In this document: positions 1 through 8,293 of the stretch, piece by piece
Numbering within the stretch: position 1 is the first letter of the stretch
How the letters are laid out: each line of letters starts with the position of its first letter
From: Chloroflexota bacterium
GTDB lineage: Bacteria; Chloroflexota; Dehalococcoidia; Bin125
NCBI GenBank assembly: GCA_027296805.1
Contig: JAPUIR010000018.1
Coordinates: 1-17,029, forward strand
Length of the DNA: 17,029 bases
Direction of reading: 5' to 3'
Translations under genes and position numbers: made by a program
Notes under the pieces: model-generated
Told to the model about the DNA's origin: nothing
What the model saw: only the letters and a program-made list of their open reading frames with translations
The model's database searches: none

Positions 1-131
1 CCCATGTAACGCTGATAAGCCGCCATGTCGAGCTGGACCTGCTCCTCCGCCAAGATTTCGTTCAGCGCCGCAAAATGGAGCGGCTCTCCATCCACCAGCA
101 CGCCGTCCATGTCGAACAGCACAGCCGGCAC
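1..131 (-). CDS. HAD-superfamily hydrolase, N-terminal fragment (cut by window edge)
   Basis: Only the first 43 residues are in the window. They read MPAVLFDMDGVLVDGEPLHF followed by a helical stretch. The DMDGVLVD segment is HAD motif I: the first Asp (residue 7) is the nucleophile and the second (residue 9) the acid/base. The 'DGEPLHF' continuation is typical of the beta-phosphoglucomutase/phosphoglycolate phosphatase subgroup, whose cap domain follows motif I. The enzyme should be a soluble, Mg-dependent phosphatase or phosphomutase; the substrate cannot be told from this fragment. The GTG at 131 is chosen because it lies 4 bases after the atpG stop and leaves the usual few residues before motif I; an ATG at residue 8 would destroy the motif. 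The close spacing suggests co-transcription with the ATP synthase genes. Confidence 0.85.
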   Translation of the reverse strand, partial: MPAVLFDMDGVLVDGEPLHFAALNEILAEEQVQLDMAAYQRYM

Positions 132-135
132 GGCG

Positions 136-1026
136 CTAGACCATCGCCTCGACGCCGCCCACGATGTCGAGCAGCTCGTTCGTGATCTGCGACTGGCGCG
201 CCTTGTTGTATTCCAGCGTCAGGTCGTCCACCATCTCATTCGCGGCGTCCGTCGCATTGCGCATCGCCACCATCCGCGCCGACTGTTCGCTGGCGGCCGC
301 CTCCAACACGGCCTGGTAGATCTGCATCTCCACGTAACGCGGCAGGAGCTCTTCCAGGACCTCCTGCGGCGACGGCTCAAAGATGTAATCGATCTCACGC
401 TGGCTGCCCGCCTCCGCGCCGCCCTCCACTGCCGGCGGTTCCACCGGGAGCACCTGAATCGTCGCGGGCTTCTGGGTCACCGTGCTCACGAATGAGGCAT
501 AGACCAGGAGCACCTGATCGACCTCGCCATTGAGGTAGTCCTGCATCGCCACGGTGGAGATGGGACGCGTCTCGTTCAGCCCCGGGTAGTCCCCAAGCGC
601 CTCGAACTCTCCCCGGTAGCGCAGATTGAAACGCTGGAAGTAGTCCGCGCCCTTGCGTCCCACGGGCAGCATCGAAACTTCGCCGGGCCGATCGGGGCTG
701 AGGACGATTTCGCCCGCGTGTCGATGCAGATTGGAGATCAGCGCACCCGCCAAGCCTCGGTCCGGAGTGACGACGATCACCGTCGTCTCCTTCACCTCGC
801 GACGCTCCAGCAGCGGGTGCAAGGGACCCTCGCCGGCGGCGTCGGAGCCCGCCGACGAGAGGTCCGCCAGGACGCTCCGCATGCGCTCCGCGTACGGCCG
901 CGCCGCCAGCGCGCGCTCTTGGGCGCGCCGCATCTTCGACGCCGCCACCAACTGCAGCGCATTGGTGATCTTGGCCGTGTTCTCCACGGACCGAATGCGC
1001 CGGCGGATTTCCTTCGTACTGGCCAT
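136..1026 (-). CDS. atpG: F1F0 ATP synthase gamma subunit
   Basis: Gamma is the central rotor shaft of F1; it turns inside the alpha3beta3 head and couples proton flow through F0 to ATP synthesis. The protein has 296 residues, a normal length for the family. The N-terminal helix carries the family pattern (IRSVENTAKITNALQ, then LVAASKMRRAQ, about residues 11-36) and the C-terminal helix carries NATDAANEMVDDL followed by KARQSQITNELLDIVGG, ending at residue 296. The two terminal helices form the coiled coil and the middle is the alpha/beta domain. An ATG start is used, with GGAG only 2 bases upstream, closer than ideal. The gene follows atpA by 30 bases. It is the last recognised atp gene in the window: the next gene is a HAD phosphatase, not atpD. 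Confidence 0.97.
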   Translation of the reverse strand: MASTKEIRRRIRSVENTAKITNALQLVAASKMRRAQERALAARPYAERMRSVLADLSSAGSDAAGEGPLHPLLERREVKETTVIVVTPDRGLAGALISNLHRHAGEIVLSPDRPGEVSMLPVGRKGADYFQRFNLRYRGEFEALGDYPGLNETRPISTVAMQDYLNGEVDQVLLVYASFVSTVTQKPATIQVLPVEPPAVEGGAEAGSQREIDYIFEPSPQEVLEELLPRYVEMQIYQAVLEAAASEQSARMVAMRNATDAANEMVDDLTLEYNKARQSQITNELLDIVGGVEAMV

Positions 1027-1056
1027 AGCTCCTGCGTCGCGCCTTCCAGCTGCGCC

Positions 1057-2586
1057 CTAGAAGGGCACCGAATCCTTGAACGAACGCAGCGCCCCGCGCA
1101 ACGCCTCCGCGCTGTCGTCGCTCAGCTCACCCGAGCTGTCGATCGTCTCCAGCGTCTGGGGATGGTTGCTGTTGAGGAAATCGCGCAGCGCCGCCTTGAA
1201 ATCTTGAATCTTGTTGACCGCCACATCGTCCGCGAAGCCCTCGTTGACCGCGAACAACATCGCCACCTGGTCCGGCAAGGGCAGCGGATCGTACTCGCGT
1301 TGAATCAAGAGCTGGCTCAAACGCTGCCCGCGCTCCAACTGGTTGCGCGTCGCCTCATCCAGGTCGCTCGTACCGAACTGCGCGAAGGCCTGCAACTCGC
1401 GGAACTGCGCCATGTCCAGCCGCAACTGCCCGGCGACCGCTCGCATCGACCGCCGCTGCGCGTTGCCGCCTACCCGGCTCACCGAGATCCCGGAGTTCAC
1501 CGCAGGGCGCTGGCCCGCGTTGAACAGGTCCAGATCCAGGAAGATCTGGCCGTCCGTGATCGAGATGACATTGGTGGGGATGTAGGCCGAGACATCGCCG
1601 GCCTGCGTCTCGATGATCGGCAGCGCCGTGATCGATCCGCCGCCGTTCTCCTCGTTGAGCTTCGCCGAACGCTCCAGCAGCCGGGAGTGGAGGTAGAACA
1701 CGTCGCCCGGATACGCCTCCCGCCCCGGGGGGCGCCGCAGCAACAGCGAGACCTGACGATAGGCCCAGGCGTGCTTCGAGAGATCGTCGTAGACCACCAA
1801 GGCGTCCTGGCCCTGGCGCATGAAATCCTCCGCGATCGCGACGCCGGCGTAGGGTGCGATGTACTGCTGTGCCGCCGACTCCGACGATGACGCGTTGACC
1901 ACGATCGTGTGGTCCATCGCGCCGTGCCGCTCCAGGACGCTCACCAACTGCGCGACCTTCGCCTGCTTCTGGCCGATGGCCACGTAGACGCAGATCAGGT
2001 CCTTGCCCTTTTGATTGATGATGGTGTCCACCGCCAGGGCGGTCTTGCCGGTTTGGCGGTCGCCAATGATCAGCTCGCGCTGGCCCCGGCCAATCGGAAT
2101 CTGGGCGTCGATCGTCAGGATCCCGGTCTGAACCGGCTCGTTGACCCCTGAGCGGGTCACCACGTTGGGCGCGATTTTCTCGATCGGCTGGCGTCGCTCC
2201 GTGTTCAGTGGCCCTTTGCCGTCGATCGCCTCGCCCAGGGCATTCACCACCCGGCCGATCATCTCTTTGCCCACCGGCACCTCGGCCACGCGGCTCGTGG
2301 AGCGGACCTCGTCCCCCTCTTGGATCTGGGAGGCGTCGCCCAGGATCACCGAGCCAACCACCTCTTCCTCGAGGTTCAGCGCCATCCCCATGATCTGGTT
2401 GCCGGACGCGTCGGTCCGCGGAAACTCCAACAGCTCCCCAGCCAGCGCACCCGAGAGCCCGTGGATGCGGGCGATCCCGTCCCCGGTCTCGACCACCGTA
2501 CCGACCTCCGCAGAGACGGCCCCGGTGTCGAACTCTTCGATCTGCTTCCGGATGATGGAGGCGACTTCTTCAGGGCGAACGGCCAT
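1057..2586 (-). CDS. atpA: F1F0 ATP synthase alpha subunit
   Basis: Alpha forms the F1 hexamer with beta and carries the non-catalytic nucleotide sites, plus the arginine finger that completes each catalytic site. The protein has 509 residues, typical length. The N-terminal beta barrel contains [14 protein letters not shown] (about 31-44). Walker A is GDRQTGKT (175-182). The signature segment [14 protein letters not shown] (361-374) includes the arginine finger, R371. The stretch [18 protein letters not shown] (272-289) is near-invariant in alpha subunits. One small oddity is Ser in NSG where most homologues have Pro (NPG). The ATG start has AAGGAG 7 bases upstream. The gene starts 18 bases after atpH and shares its operon. 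Confidence 0.98.
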   Translation of the reverse strand: MAVRPEEVASIIRKQIEEFDTGAVSAEVGTVVETGDGIARIHGLSGALAGELLEFPRTDASGNQIMGMALNLEEEVVGSVILGDASQIQEGDEVRSTSRVAEVPVGKEMIGRVVNALGEAIDGKGPLNTERRQPIEKIAPNVVTRSGVNEPVQTGILTIDAQIPIGRGQRELIIGDRQTGKTALAVDTIINQKGKDLICVYVAIGQKQAKVAQLVSVLERHGAMDHTIVVNASSSESAAQQYIAPYAGVAIAEDFMRQGQDALVVYDDLSKHAWAYRQVSLLLRRPPGREAYPGDVFYLHSRLLERSAKLNEENGGGSITALPIIETQAGDVSAYIPTNVISITDGQIFLDLDLFNAGQRPAVNSGISVSRVGGNAQRRSMRAVAGQLRLDMAQFRELQAFAQFGTSDLDEATRNQLERGQRLSQLLIQREYDPLPLPDQVAMLFAVNEGFADDVAVNKIQDFKAALRDFLNSNHPQTLETIDSSGELSDDSAEALRGALRSFKDSVPF

Positions 2587-2604
2587 GGTGCGCTCCTTCT
2601 CTTG

Positions 2605-3150
2605 CTACCTGATACTGCCGGCGATGCTGCGCTTGAGCCCGCTCAGGCGGGTGCGCACGCTGCCATCGATGATGTGGTCACCAATCTGGATGATCGCGCC
2701 CCCCAACACCTCACGGTCGACTTGCTCGCTGAGCTCCACCGCGTCGGCGCCGGTCGCTTGGCGGACGGCCGCGATCACGGCGGCGCGCCGGGTGTCGTCC
2801 AAGGGTTGCGCCGTCGTCACGGAAGCCAGCGCGATGCCGCGCTCCGCGTTCACCATGTCGATGAAGGCCTCCACCACCTGCACCCCAATCCCCACCCGCC
2901 GCTTCCGAACAAGCAGCTTGGCCAGATTGAGGACCGCCGCGGGCGATCCCGCCAGCGCCTCGTCAAGAGTCGCGAACTTCCGATCCTCCGCGATGTTCGT
3001 GTTCTGGAGAAACTGCGCCACCGTCGGGTCTTCGAACAGCCCACGCAGCGACGCCAGCTCCGCACTCCAGGTACTGAGCGCGTCCTGCTCCCGCGCCAAG
3101 GCCAGCATGGCCTGGGCGTATCGCTTCGCGGCGGGATCCTGCTGTGGCAC
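2605..3150 (-). CDS. atpH: F1F0 ATP synthase delta subunit (OSCP)
   Basis: Delta sits on top of F1 and joins it to the peripheral stalk b subunits. The protein has 181 residues, the usual length. The N-terminal helical domain begins AAKRYAQAMLALAREQ, the classic delta opening (A-x-RYA-x-A). The C-terminal part has the family pattern ending in DREVLGGAIIQIGDHIIDGS and then SVRTRLSGL. The start is GTG at 3150, 19 bases after the atpF stop, with a modest purine-rich stretch (GGAAGGCGAG) upstream. It lies between atpF and atpA, the normal place. There are no membrane segments. Confidence 0.96.
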   Translation of the reverse strand: MPQQDPAAKRYAQAMLALAREQDALSTWSAELASLRGLFEDPTVAQFLQNTNIAEDRKFATLDEALAGSPAAVLNLAKLLVRKRRVGIGVQVVEAFIDMVNAERGIALASVTTAQPLDDTRRAAVIAAVRQATGADAVELSEQVDREVLGGAIIQIGDHIIDGSVRTRLSGLKRSIAGSIR

Positions 3151-3169
3151 CTGCTCGCCTTCCGCTTGC

Positions 3170-3682
3170 CTAGTTCTGCCGACCGTCGCCCGGCGCGAAC
3201 GACGACTCCGCCAGCACCTCTTCGATCAGACGTTGATGCTGGTCGAGATCCACTGCTTCGCCGATCACGCGCTCCGCCGCGGAGATCGCAAGCCCCGCGA
3301 ACTCGGCGCGCAGCTCCGCGATCGCCTGATCCCGTTCGCGCTGGATCTCCTGCCGCGCTCGCTCCACGATCCCGTCCGCCTCTTGGCGGGCCGTCGATTC
3401 CGCGTCGGATTGCACGCGCTGCGCGATCTCCTGCGCTTGGGCCACCAAGGCCTGCGCCTCCTCGCGACCACGCTGGACCGCGGCATCGGATTCGGCCTTC
3501 GCCTCTTCCGCGGCCTCTTGCGCCTCGTCCGACGCCTTCAGCCCCTCCGCGATGCGCCGCCGACGTTCGTCCAGCACTCGCTGCAACGGCTTGTGCAGGA
3601 ACAGCCAGAGGATCAACAGCAAGATGCCGAAGTTGATGAACTGCGTGATGAGCCCGGGTAGGTTGATCCCTAAGCCATCCAC
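3170..3682 (-). CDS. atpF: F1F0 ATP synthase b subunit
   Basis: Subunit b forms the peripheral stalk that holds the F1 head still against the a subunit. From the chosen start it has 170 residues: one membrane helix at about 9-29 (ITQFINFGILLLILWLFLHK), then a long charged helix rich in Ala, Glu, Arg and Gln (about 35-145) that should form the b-b coiled coil, and a short tail. The N-terminal pattern GINLPGLITQFINF is typical of b. The frame is open further upstream to a TTG at 3715, but GTG 3682 is preferred because GGAGGA (3688-3693) lies 5 bases before it. Only one b gene is seen, so the stalk is probably a homodimer unless a b' gene lies elsewhere. A structured 85-base gap separates it from atpE. 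Confidence 0.95.
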   Translation of the reverse strand: MDGLGINLPGLITQFINFGILLLILWLFLHKPLQRVLDERRRRIAEGLKASDEAQEAAEEAKAESDAAVQRGREEAQALVAQAQEIAQRVQSDAESTARQEADGIVERARQEIQRERDQAIAELRAEFAGLAISAAERVIGEAVDLDQHQRLIEEVLAESSFAPGDGRQN

Positions 3683-3767
3683 GGCGGTCCTCCGATCATT
3701 CAGCCTCCCTCGCAACGGCAGGGCCGGAGCCCCACCCGCGGGTGGCCACTATCGCGGGCTGGGCTCG
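3683..3767 (-). promoter_or_regulatory. structured atpE-atpF intercistronic gap with a 14-bp perfect palindrome
   Basis: The longest gap inside the atp operon. It holds a perfect palindrome, CCACCCGCGGGTGG, at 3733-3746, which as RNA gives a 5-bp GC stem with a CGCG loop. It is enclosed by a second, 6-bp complementarity (GAGCCC just after the atpE stop, GGGCTC on the far side). An alternative 6-bp pairing, CCCGCG with CGCGGG, is also possible. No run of U follows, so it does not look like a strong terminator. It may stabilise the 3' end of the atpE segment or slow read-through into atpF; both roles are inference. The atpF ribosome-binding site (3688-3693) lies downstream. Confidence 0.5.
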
Positions 3768-5659
<1,892 letters not shown>

Positions 5660-5699
5660 TCCGCTCCGCGCTTGTCTGTCTCAGGGGAAGAGGGGTTCG

Positions 5700-5915
5700 T
5701 CACTTCTTGCCGCTGGAGCGCAGCACATCCCTGAGCAGGCGATAGGCCCCCCAGCTGGCGACCGCAAGCCCCGTGAGTACGCCGAGCAAGGCAAACAACG
5801 GCTCGGTGCTCAGTTGGTCATCCAGCCAAAGGCCGCCGACCACGCCCAATACGATGCAAGTGGCGAAGTACCAACCAATCCCCAGGAGACCGAGGGCGGG
5901 TCGCAGCTGTTTCAC
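5700..5915 (-). CDS. AtpZ/AtpI-type small membrane protein leading the ATP synthase operon
   Basis: A 71-residue protein with two predicted membrane helices (about 8-29, GLLGIGWYFATCIVLGVVGG, and about 42-60, PLFALLGVLTGLAVASWGAY). They are joined by a short polar loop, WLDDQLSTEP, and followed by a basic tail, YRLLRDVLRSSGKK. The W-L-D-x-x-L-x-T-x-P-L-F pattern between the helices is characteristic of the AtpZ/AtpI family at the head of many atp operons; members are linked to c-ring assembly and to Mg/Ca handling. The frame is open to a TTG at 5939, but GTG 5915 is preferred because it leaves a family-like N-terminus and a leader after the candidate promoter. It stops 40 bases before atpB. 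Confidence 0.8.
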   Translation of the reverse strand: MKQLRPALGLLGIGWYFATCIVLGVVGGLWLDDQLSTEPLFALLGVLTGLAVASWGAYRLLRDVLRSSGKK

Positions 5916-5950
5916 TGCGGCCCCCAGGGACCCTGCCAAACTTTGGGAAG

Positions 5951-5977
5951 ACTATCACAAGTGATCCGGTGCAGCAA
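5951..5977 (-). promoter_or_regulatory. candidate promoter for the ATP synthase operon
   Basis: On the minus strand there is a TTGCTG box (5972-5977), a 15-base spacer and GATAGT (5951-5956). GATAGT is preceded directly by TGT, matching the extended -10 pattern TGn. Transcription would begin near 5944, just before the AtpZ-like gene. The spacing is shorter than the usual 17 and the -35 box is weak, so this is only a candidate. A 12-bp palindrome (5954-5965) lies between and over the boxes. Confidence 0.35.
5954..5965. promoter_or_regulatory. palindrome in the candidate atp promoter (possible operator)
   Basis: The bases read ATCAC-AA-GTGAT, a perfect inverted repeat with 5-bp arms and a 2-base centre. 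It covers part of the candidate -10 box and the spacer before it, where a bound repressor would block RNA polymerase. No regulator gene lies nearby. The symmetry is seen; operator function is inference. Confidence 0.35.
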
Positions 5978-6071
5978 CGCGATGCCCGCACGCGAACAAC
6001 TGGAAATCTCGCGACGGAATACACGGTTTCGGCCGCGCCCTAGGCCTCCCGCGAGGACCGGCGACGGGCCC

Positions 6072-6602
6072 TCATTTGTCGCCGAAGTCGTCCAGGTCCA
6101 GCCCATCGATGAAGTCCCGAAACGCCGACATCCCCTCCAGCTCCTCCGCCCGCACCTTCGGCGGCGTGTCTCGCTCACCGGCCTCCGCCACCGCGCCCAC
6201 TTCGTCTAGGAGGACTCCAGCCTGGTCCAACACGACTTCCTCGCAAAAAATCGGCACCTCCGCCCGCACCGCCAGAGCGATGGCGTCGCTGGGCCGGGAA
6301 TCCACCTCCACCTCTTCCCCGTTCACCTCCAGCAGGATGCGCGCGAAAAACGTCTCGTTCGTGATCTCCGTCACCACGATGCGCAAAATCTTGGAGCCGA
6401 GCTGGCTGATCACGCTGCTGAGGAGATCGTGGGTCATCGGCCGCGGTACGGCGACGCCCTGTTGTCGCACCGCGATCGCGTCCGCCTCCGGCGCCCCAAT
6501 CCAGATGGGGAGGAAGCGATTCGAGTCTTTTTCTTTCAGCACGACCACGCGGTGATAGTTCATCAACGAGACACGAATGGCTTCGATGGTCATCTCGCGC
6601 AT
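6072..6602 (-). CDS. bifunctional nuclease-domain (BFN, DUF151) protein
   Basis: A 176-residue soluble protein of the BFN/DUF151 family. The opening MREMTIEAIRVSLMNYHRVV, the segment FLPIWIGAPEADAIA (about 30-44), RPMTHDLL (54-61) and SRPSDAIALAVR (102-113) are the family's conserved blocks. The C-terminal tail is acidic (about 155-176), as in many bacterial members. BFN proteins are reported to have DNase/RNase activity, but their role in bacteria is poorly defined. GTG 6614 is in frame, but ATG 6602 is chosen because it gives the usual family N-terminus and has GGGG 6 bases upstream. The gene reads toward the ATP synthase operon; 156 bases separate its stop from the AtpZ-like start, and that gap contains the candidate atp promoter. 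Confidence 0.9.
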   Translation of the reverse strand: MREMTIEAIRVSLMNYHRVVVLKEKDSNRFLPIWIGAPEADAIAVRQQGVAVPRPMTHDLLSSVISQLGSKILRIVVTEITNETFFARILLEVNGEEVEVDSRPSDAIALAVRAEVPIFCEEVVLDQAGVLLDEVGAVAEAGERDTPPKVRAEELEGMSAFRDFIDGLDLDDFGDK

Positions 6603-6656
6603 GGCGATCCCCACTCAGCTCCGGGGCTCAAAACGGTCCGCGGTTGCCGCTGATCC

Positions 6657-6685
6657 AGCATAGGCAGGGCCTCAGACGGACGCAA
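6657..6685 (-). promoter_or_regulatory. candidate promoter for the bifunctional-nuclease gene
   Basis: On the minus strand: TTGCGT (6680-6685), a spacer of exactly 17 bases, and TATGCT (6657-6662), matching the -10 consensus at 4 of 6 positions. The start would fall near 6650, giving a leader of about 48 bases before ATG 6602. A nearly exact direct repeat (6704-6729) lies just upstream. If there is read-through, this promoter could also feed the atp genes. Confidence 0.4.
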
Positions 6686-6703
6686 TCAGACGAAGAAAAT
6701 CCA

Positions 6704-6729
6704 GGGCGAACTCCACGGGGCGCACTCCA
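6704..6729. repeat. 12-bp direct repeat upstream of the bifunctional-nuclease promoter
   Basis: Two copies of TGGAGTxCGCCC (minus strand), at 6718-6729 and 6704-6715, differ at one position and are 14 bases apart start to start. They lie between the end of the MFS gene and the candidate -35 box, a position typical of activator sites. One arm can also pair with neighbouring bases (GGGCG/CGCCC) in the mRNA of the upstream gene, but no U run follows, so a terminator is not supported. Confidence 0.35.
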
Positions 6730-6746
6730 ACGCCCGCCAACCAATG

Positions 6747-8291
6747 TTAGGGGTCGGCGGGATCGGAATCATCGCTGCGAGGCACCTCAATCAGCCGCGG
6801 TCCCTCCTGGGCCACCAACCGCCGCTGGTACACGCTGAAGAACGCCATCGCGATCGTCATCCCCGCCACGATGAACAGCACGGCCGACACGCCCAGCGCG
6901 TCCGTCAACCCGCCAATCGCCAACAACGCCACCATCGAGATCCCGTTCGCCAACATCAGTTGGGCGGAGAAGACCCGGCCCCGCATGTCCGCGGGCGCGC
7001 GTTCGTGCAGCACCGTCTGCGCGGGGGCGTTCACCATCGCGTAGGCGATTCCCATTGGGAACGCCAGCAGAATCGTCACCACCACCAACAGCGACTGCCC
7101 CAGCAACTGGTCGGGAGCCAGCCGCCCCCAAGGCTGCTTGTCCTGCAGGAAGTCCACCAGAAACTCCACGCCCGCCATCGCCGCGATCGCCGCCGCCAAC
7201 CCGAACAAGCCCACCGTGACGATCCCGGTGGACGTATAGCGCCGAGCCAGCGCCGTCAGCAGCCGCAGGGCCAGGATCGCGCCCAGCCCCACCGGCCAAA
7301 AGATGAAGATGGAGTTGTCCGGCTCCTCGCCCAACACGTCCTGCACGAACCGGGGCACCAGCAAGGCGAACATGAACAGCAGCATCCCGCCCGTCGAGAG
7401 CTGCAACATAGCCAGCGTCGTGAGCCGGTCCTGGCGCACCGTGTGCCAGGCCGCCGACAGTTCCCCGGGCACCGCGCGCGCCCGCAGCCGCCAGGACTCG
7501 CTGTCGAACCGACGCTCGGGCGGCAACGACGGCAGCCGAAACAACAGCGCCACCGTCAACAAGATCAGCGACGCCGCCACGATGTACGACGCCTCAAAGC
7601 CGAACAGCTTCAACATCAGCGGCGCCACCATCACCATGCCGAGCAACTGCGCCGCCACGGTCGTGAGCTGGAACACGGAGTTCGCCTCTAAGAGCTGGCG
7701 GCGCGGCACGAAGTTGGGCATCGCCGCGCTGGCGGCCGGCAGATAGAACTGGCCCATCGTCGCCGTCAGGAACGTAATCGCGTAGATCGACGCGATCGAC
7801 ACGTCGGCGAACACCAGGAGCCCCGTCAACACTCCGCGAACGGCGTTCGTCACCATCAGCACGCGGCGCTTGTCGAAGCGATCCACCACTACCCCGGAGA
7901 TCAGGCCGAATACCACGGGCGGCGCCGCCATCGCCACGATCAACCCGGATCCGGCGATGCTGCTGTCGAAGTTCTTGATGATCAGGATCAAGAGCACGAA
8001 TTGCAGCCCGGTGTTGACCGTCTGCGAGATGCCTTGCGCGGCCCAGAGAAGCACGAAGTCCCGGTTGCGCCAGACCGACGGAGGCGGTGGCTCCGGCGGG
8101 GAGGGCGTGCTCAGCGGCGTCGCGGCGGGGGGCGGACTCGACTCCGGCAGGGAGGGCGTGCTCAGCGGCGTCGCCGCGGAGGGCGGACTCGGCTCCGGGG
8201 GTACGGGCACGCCCTGCGGAGTCGGGGTAGAGGGCGGAGTTGGCTCCCGTCTCGCGCGGCCCCCACGTCCGAAGATGCGCCAGCGTCGCAT
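6747..8291 (-). CDS. MFS transporter (EntS/MFS_3-like) with proline-rich N-terminal tail
   Basis: A 514-residue inner-membrane protein. Residues 1-72 are a cytoplasmic, disordered tail: a basic start, then a proline-rich region built from a 17-residue unit repeated twice (32-48 and 49-65). The transporter domain begins at about 74 (WRNRDFVLLWAAQGISQ) and has about 12 membrane segments. Loop 2-3 holds a good MFS motif A, GVVVDRFDKRR (133-143); the matching loop in the C-terminal half reads ERAPADMRGRVFSAQ. This pattern fits the MFS_3 group that includes enterobactin exporter EntS and macrolide exporters; efflux of a small molecule is likely, but the substrate is unknown. The ATG at 8291 is 2 bases after the stop of the upstream MFS gene, so translation is probably coupled. 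The frame remains open upstream, but that would overlap the neighbour. Confidence 0.9.
   Translation of the reverse strand: MRRWRIFGRGGRARREPTPPSTPTPQGVPVPPEPSPPSAATPLSTPSLPESSPPPAATPLSTPSPPEPPPPSVWRNRDFVLLWAAQGISQTVNTGLQFVLLILIIKNFDSSIAGSGLIVAMAAPPVVFGLISGVVVDRFDKRRVLMVTNAVRGVLTGLLVFADVSIASIYAITFLTATMGQFYLPAASAAMPNFVPRRQLLEANSVFQLTTVAAQLLGMVMVAPLMLKLFGFEASYIVAASLILLTVALLFRLPSLPPERRFDSESWRLRARAVPGELSAAWHTVRQDRLTTLAMLQLSTGGMLLFMFALLVPRFVQDVLGEEPDNSIFIFWPVGLGAILALRLLTALARRYTSTGIVTVGLFGLAAAIAAMAGVEFLVDFLQDKQPWGRLAPDQLLGQSLLVVVTILLAFPMGIAYAMVNAPAQTVLHERAPADMRGRVFSAQLMLANGISMVALLAIGGLTDALGVSAVLFIVAGMTIAMAFFSVYQRRLVAQEGPRLIEVPRSDDSDPADP
8097..8201. repeat. 51-bp tandem repeat coding the proline-rich tail
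   Basis: Two 51-bp copies (17 codons each) with few differences code for PExSPPxAATPLSTPSx twice, at residues 32-48 and 49-65 of the MFS protein. Partial, more diverged copies flank them on both sides. The unit length keeps the frame, so copy number could change without breaking the gene. Confidence 0.85.
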
Positions 8292-8293
8292 AC

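Noticed and set aside
2141..3661. Long open frame of 506 codons on the plus strand across atpA, atpH and atpF
   Set aside because: It lies opposite three well-recognised atp genes; its translation is rich in Arg, Ser and Pro with no domain, as expected for an antisense shadow in GC-rich DNA.
6040..6071. GC-rich short inverted repeats after the nuclease-domain gene as a terminator
   Set aside because: Only 4-bp arms and no U tract; such pairings are common by chance at this GC content.
6716..6734. GGGCG/CGCCC hairpin after the first MFS gene as a terminator
   Set aside because: The stem is only 5 bp with an 8-base loop and no U run follows; it is better explained by the direct repeat.
8097..8201. 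CRISPR-like repeat array
   Set aside because: The two copies are directly adjacent with no spacers, lie in frame inside a gene and code for a proline-rich tail.
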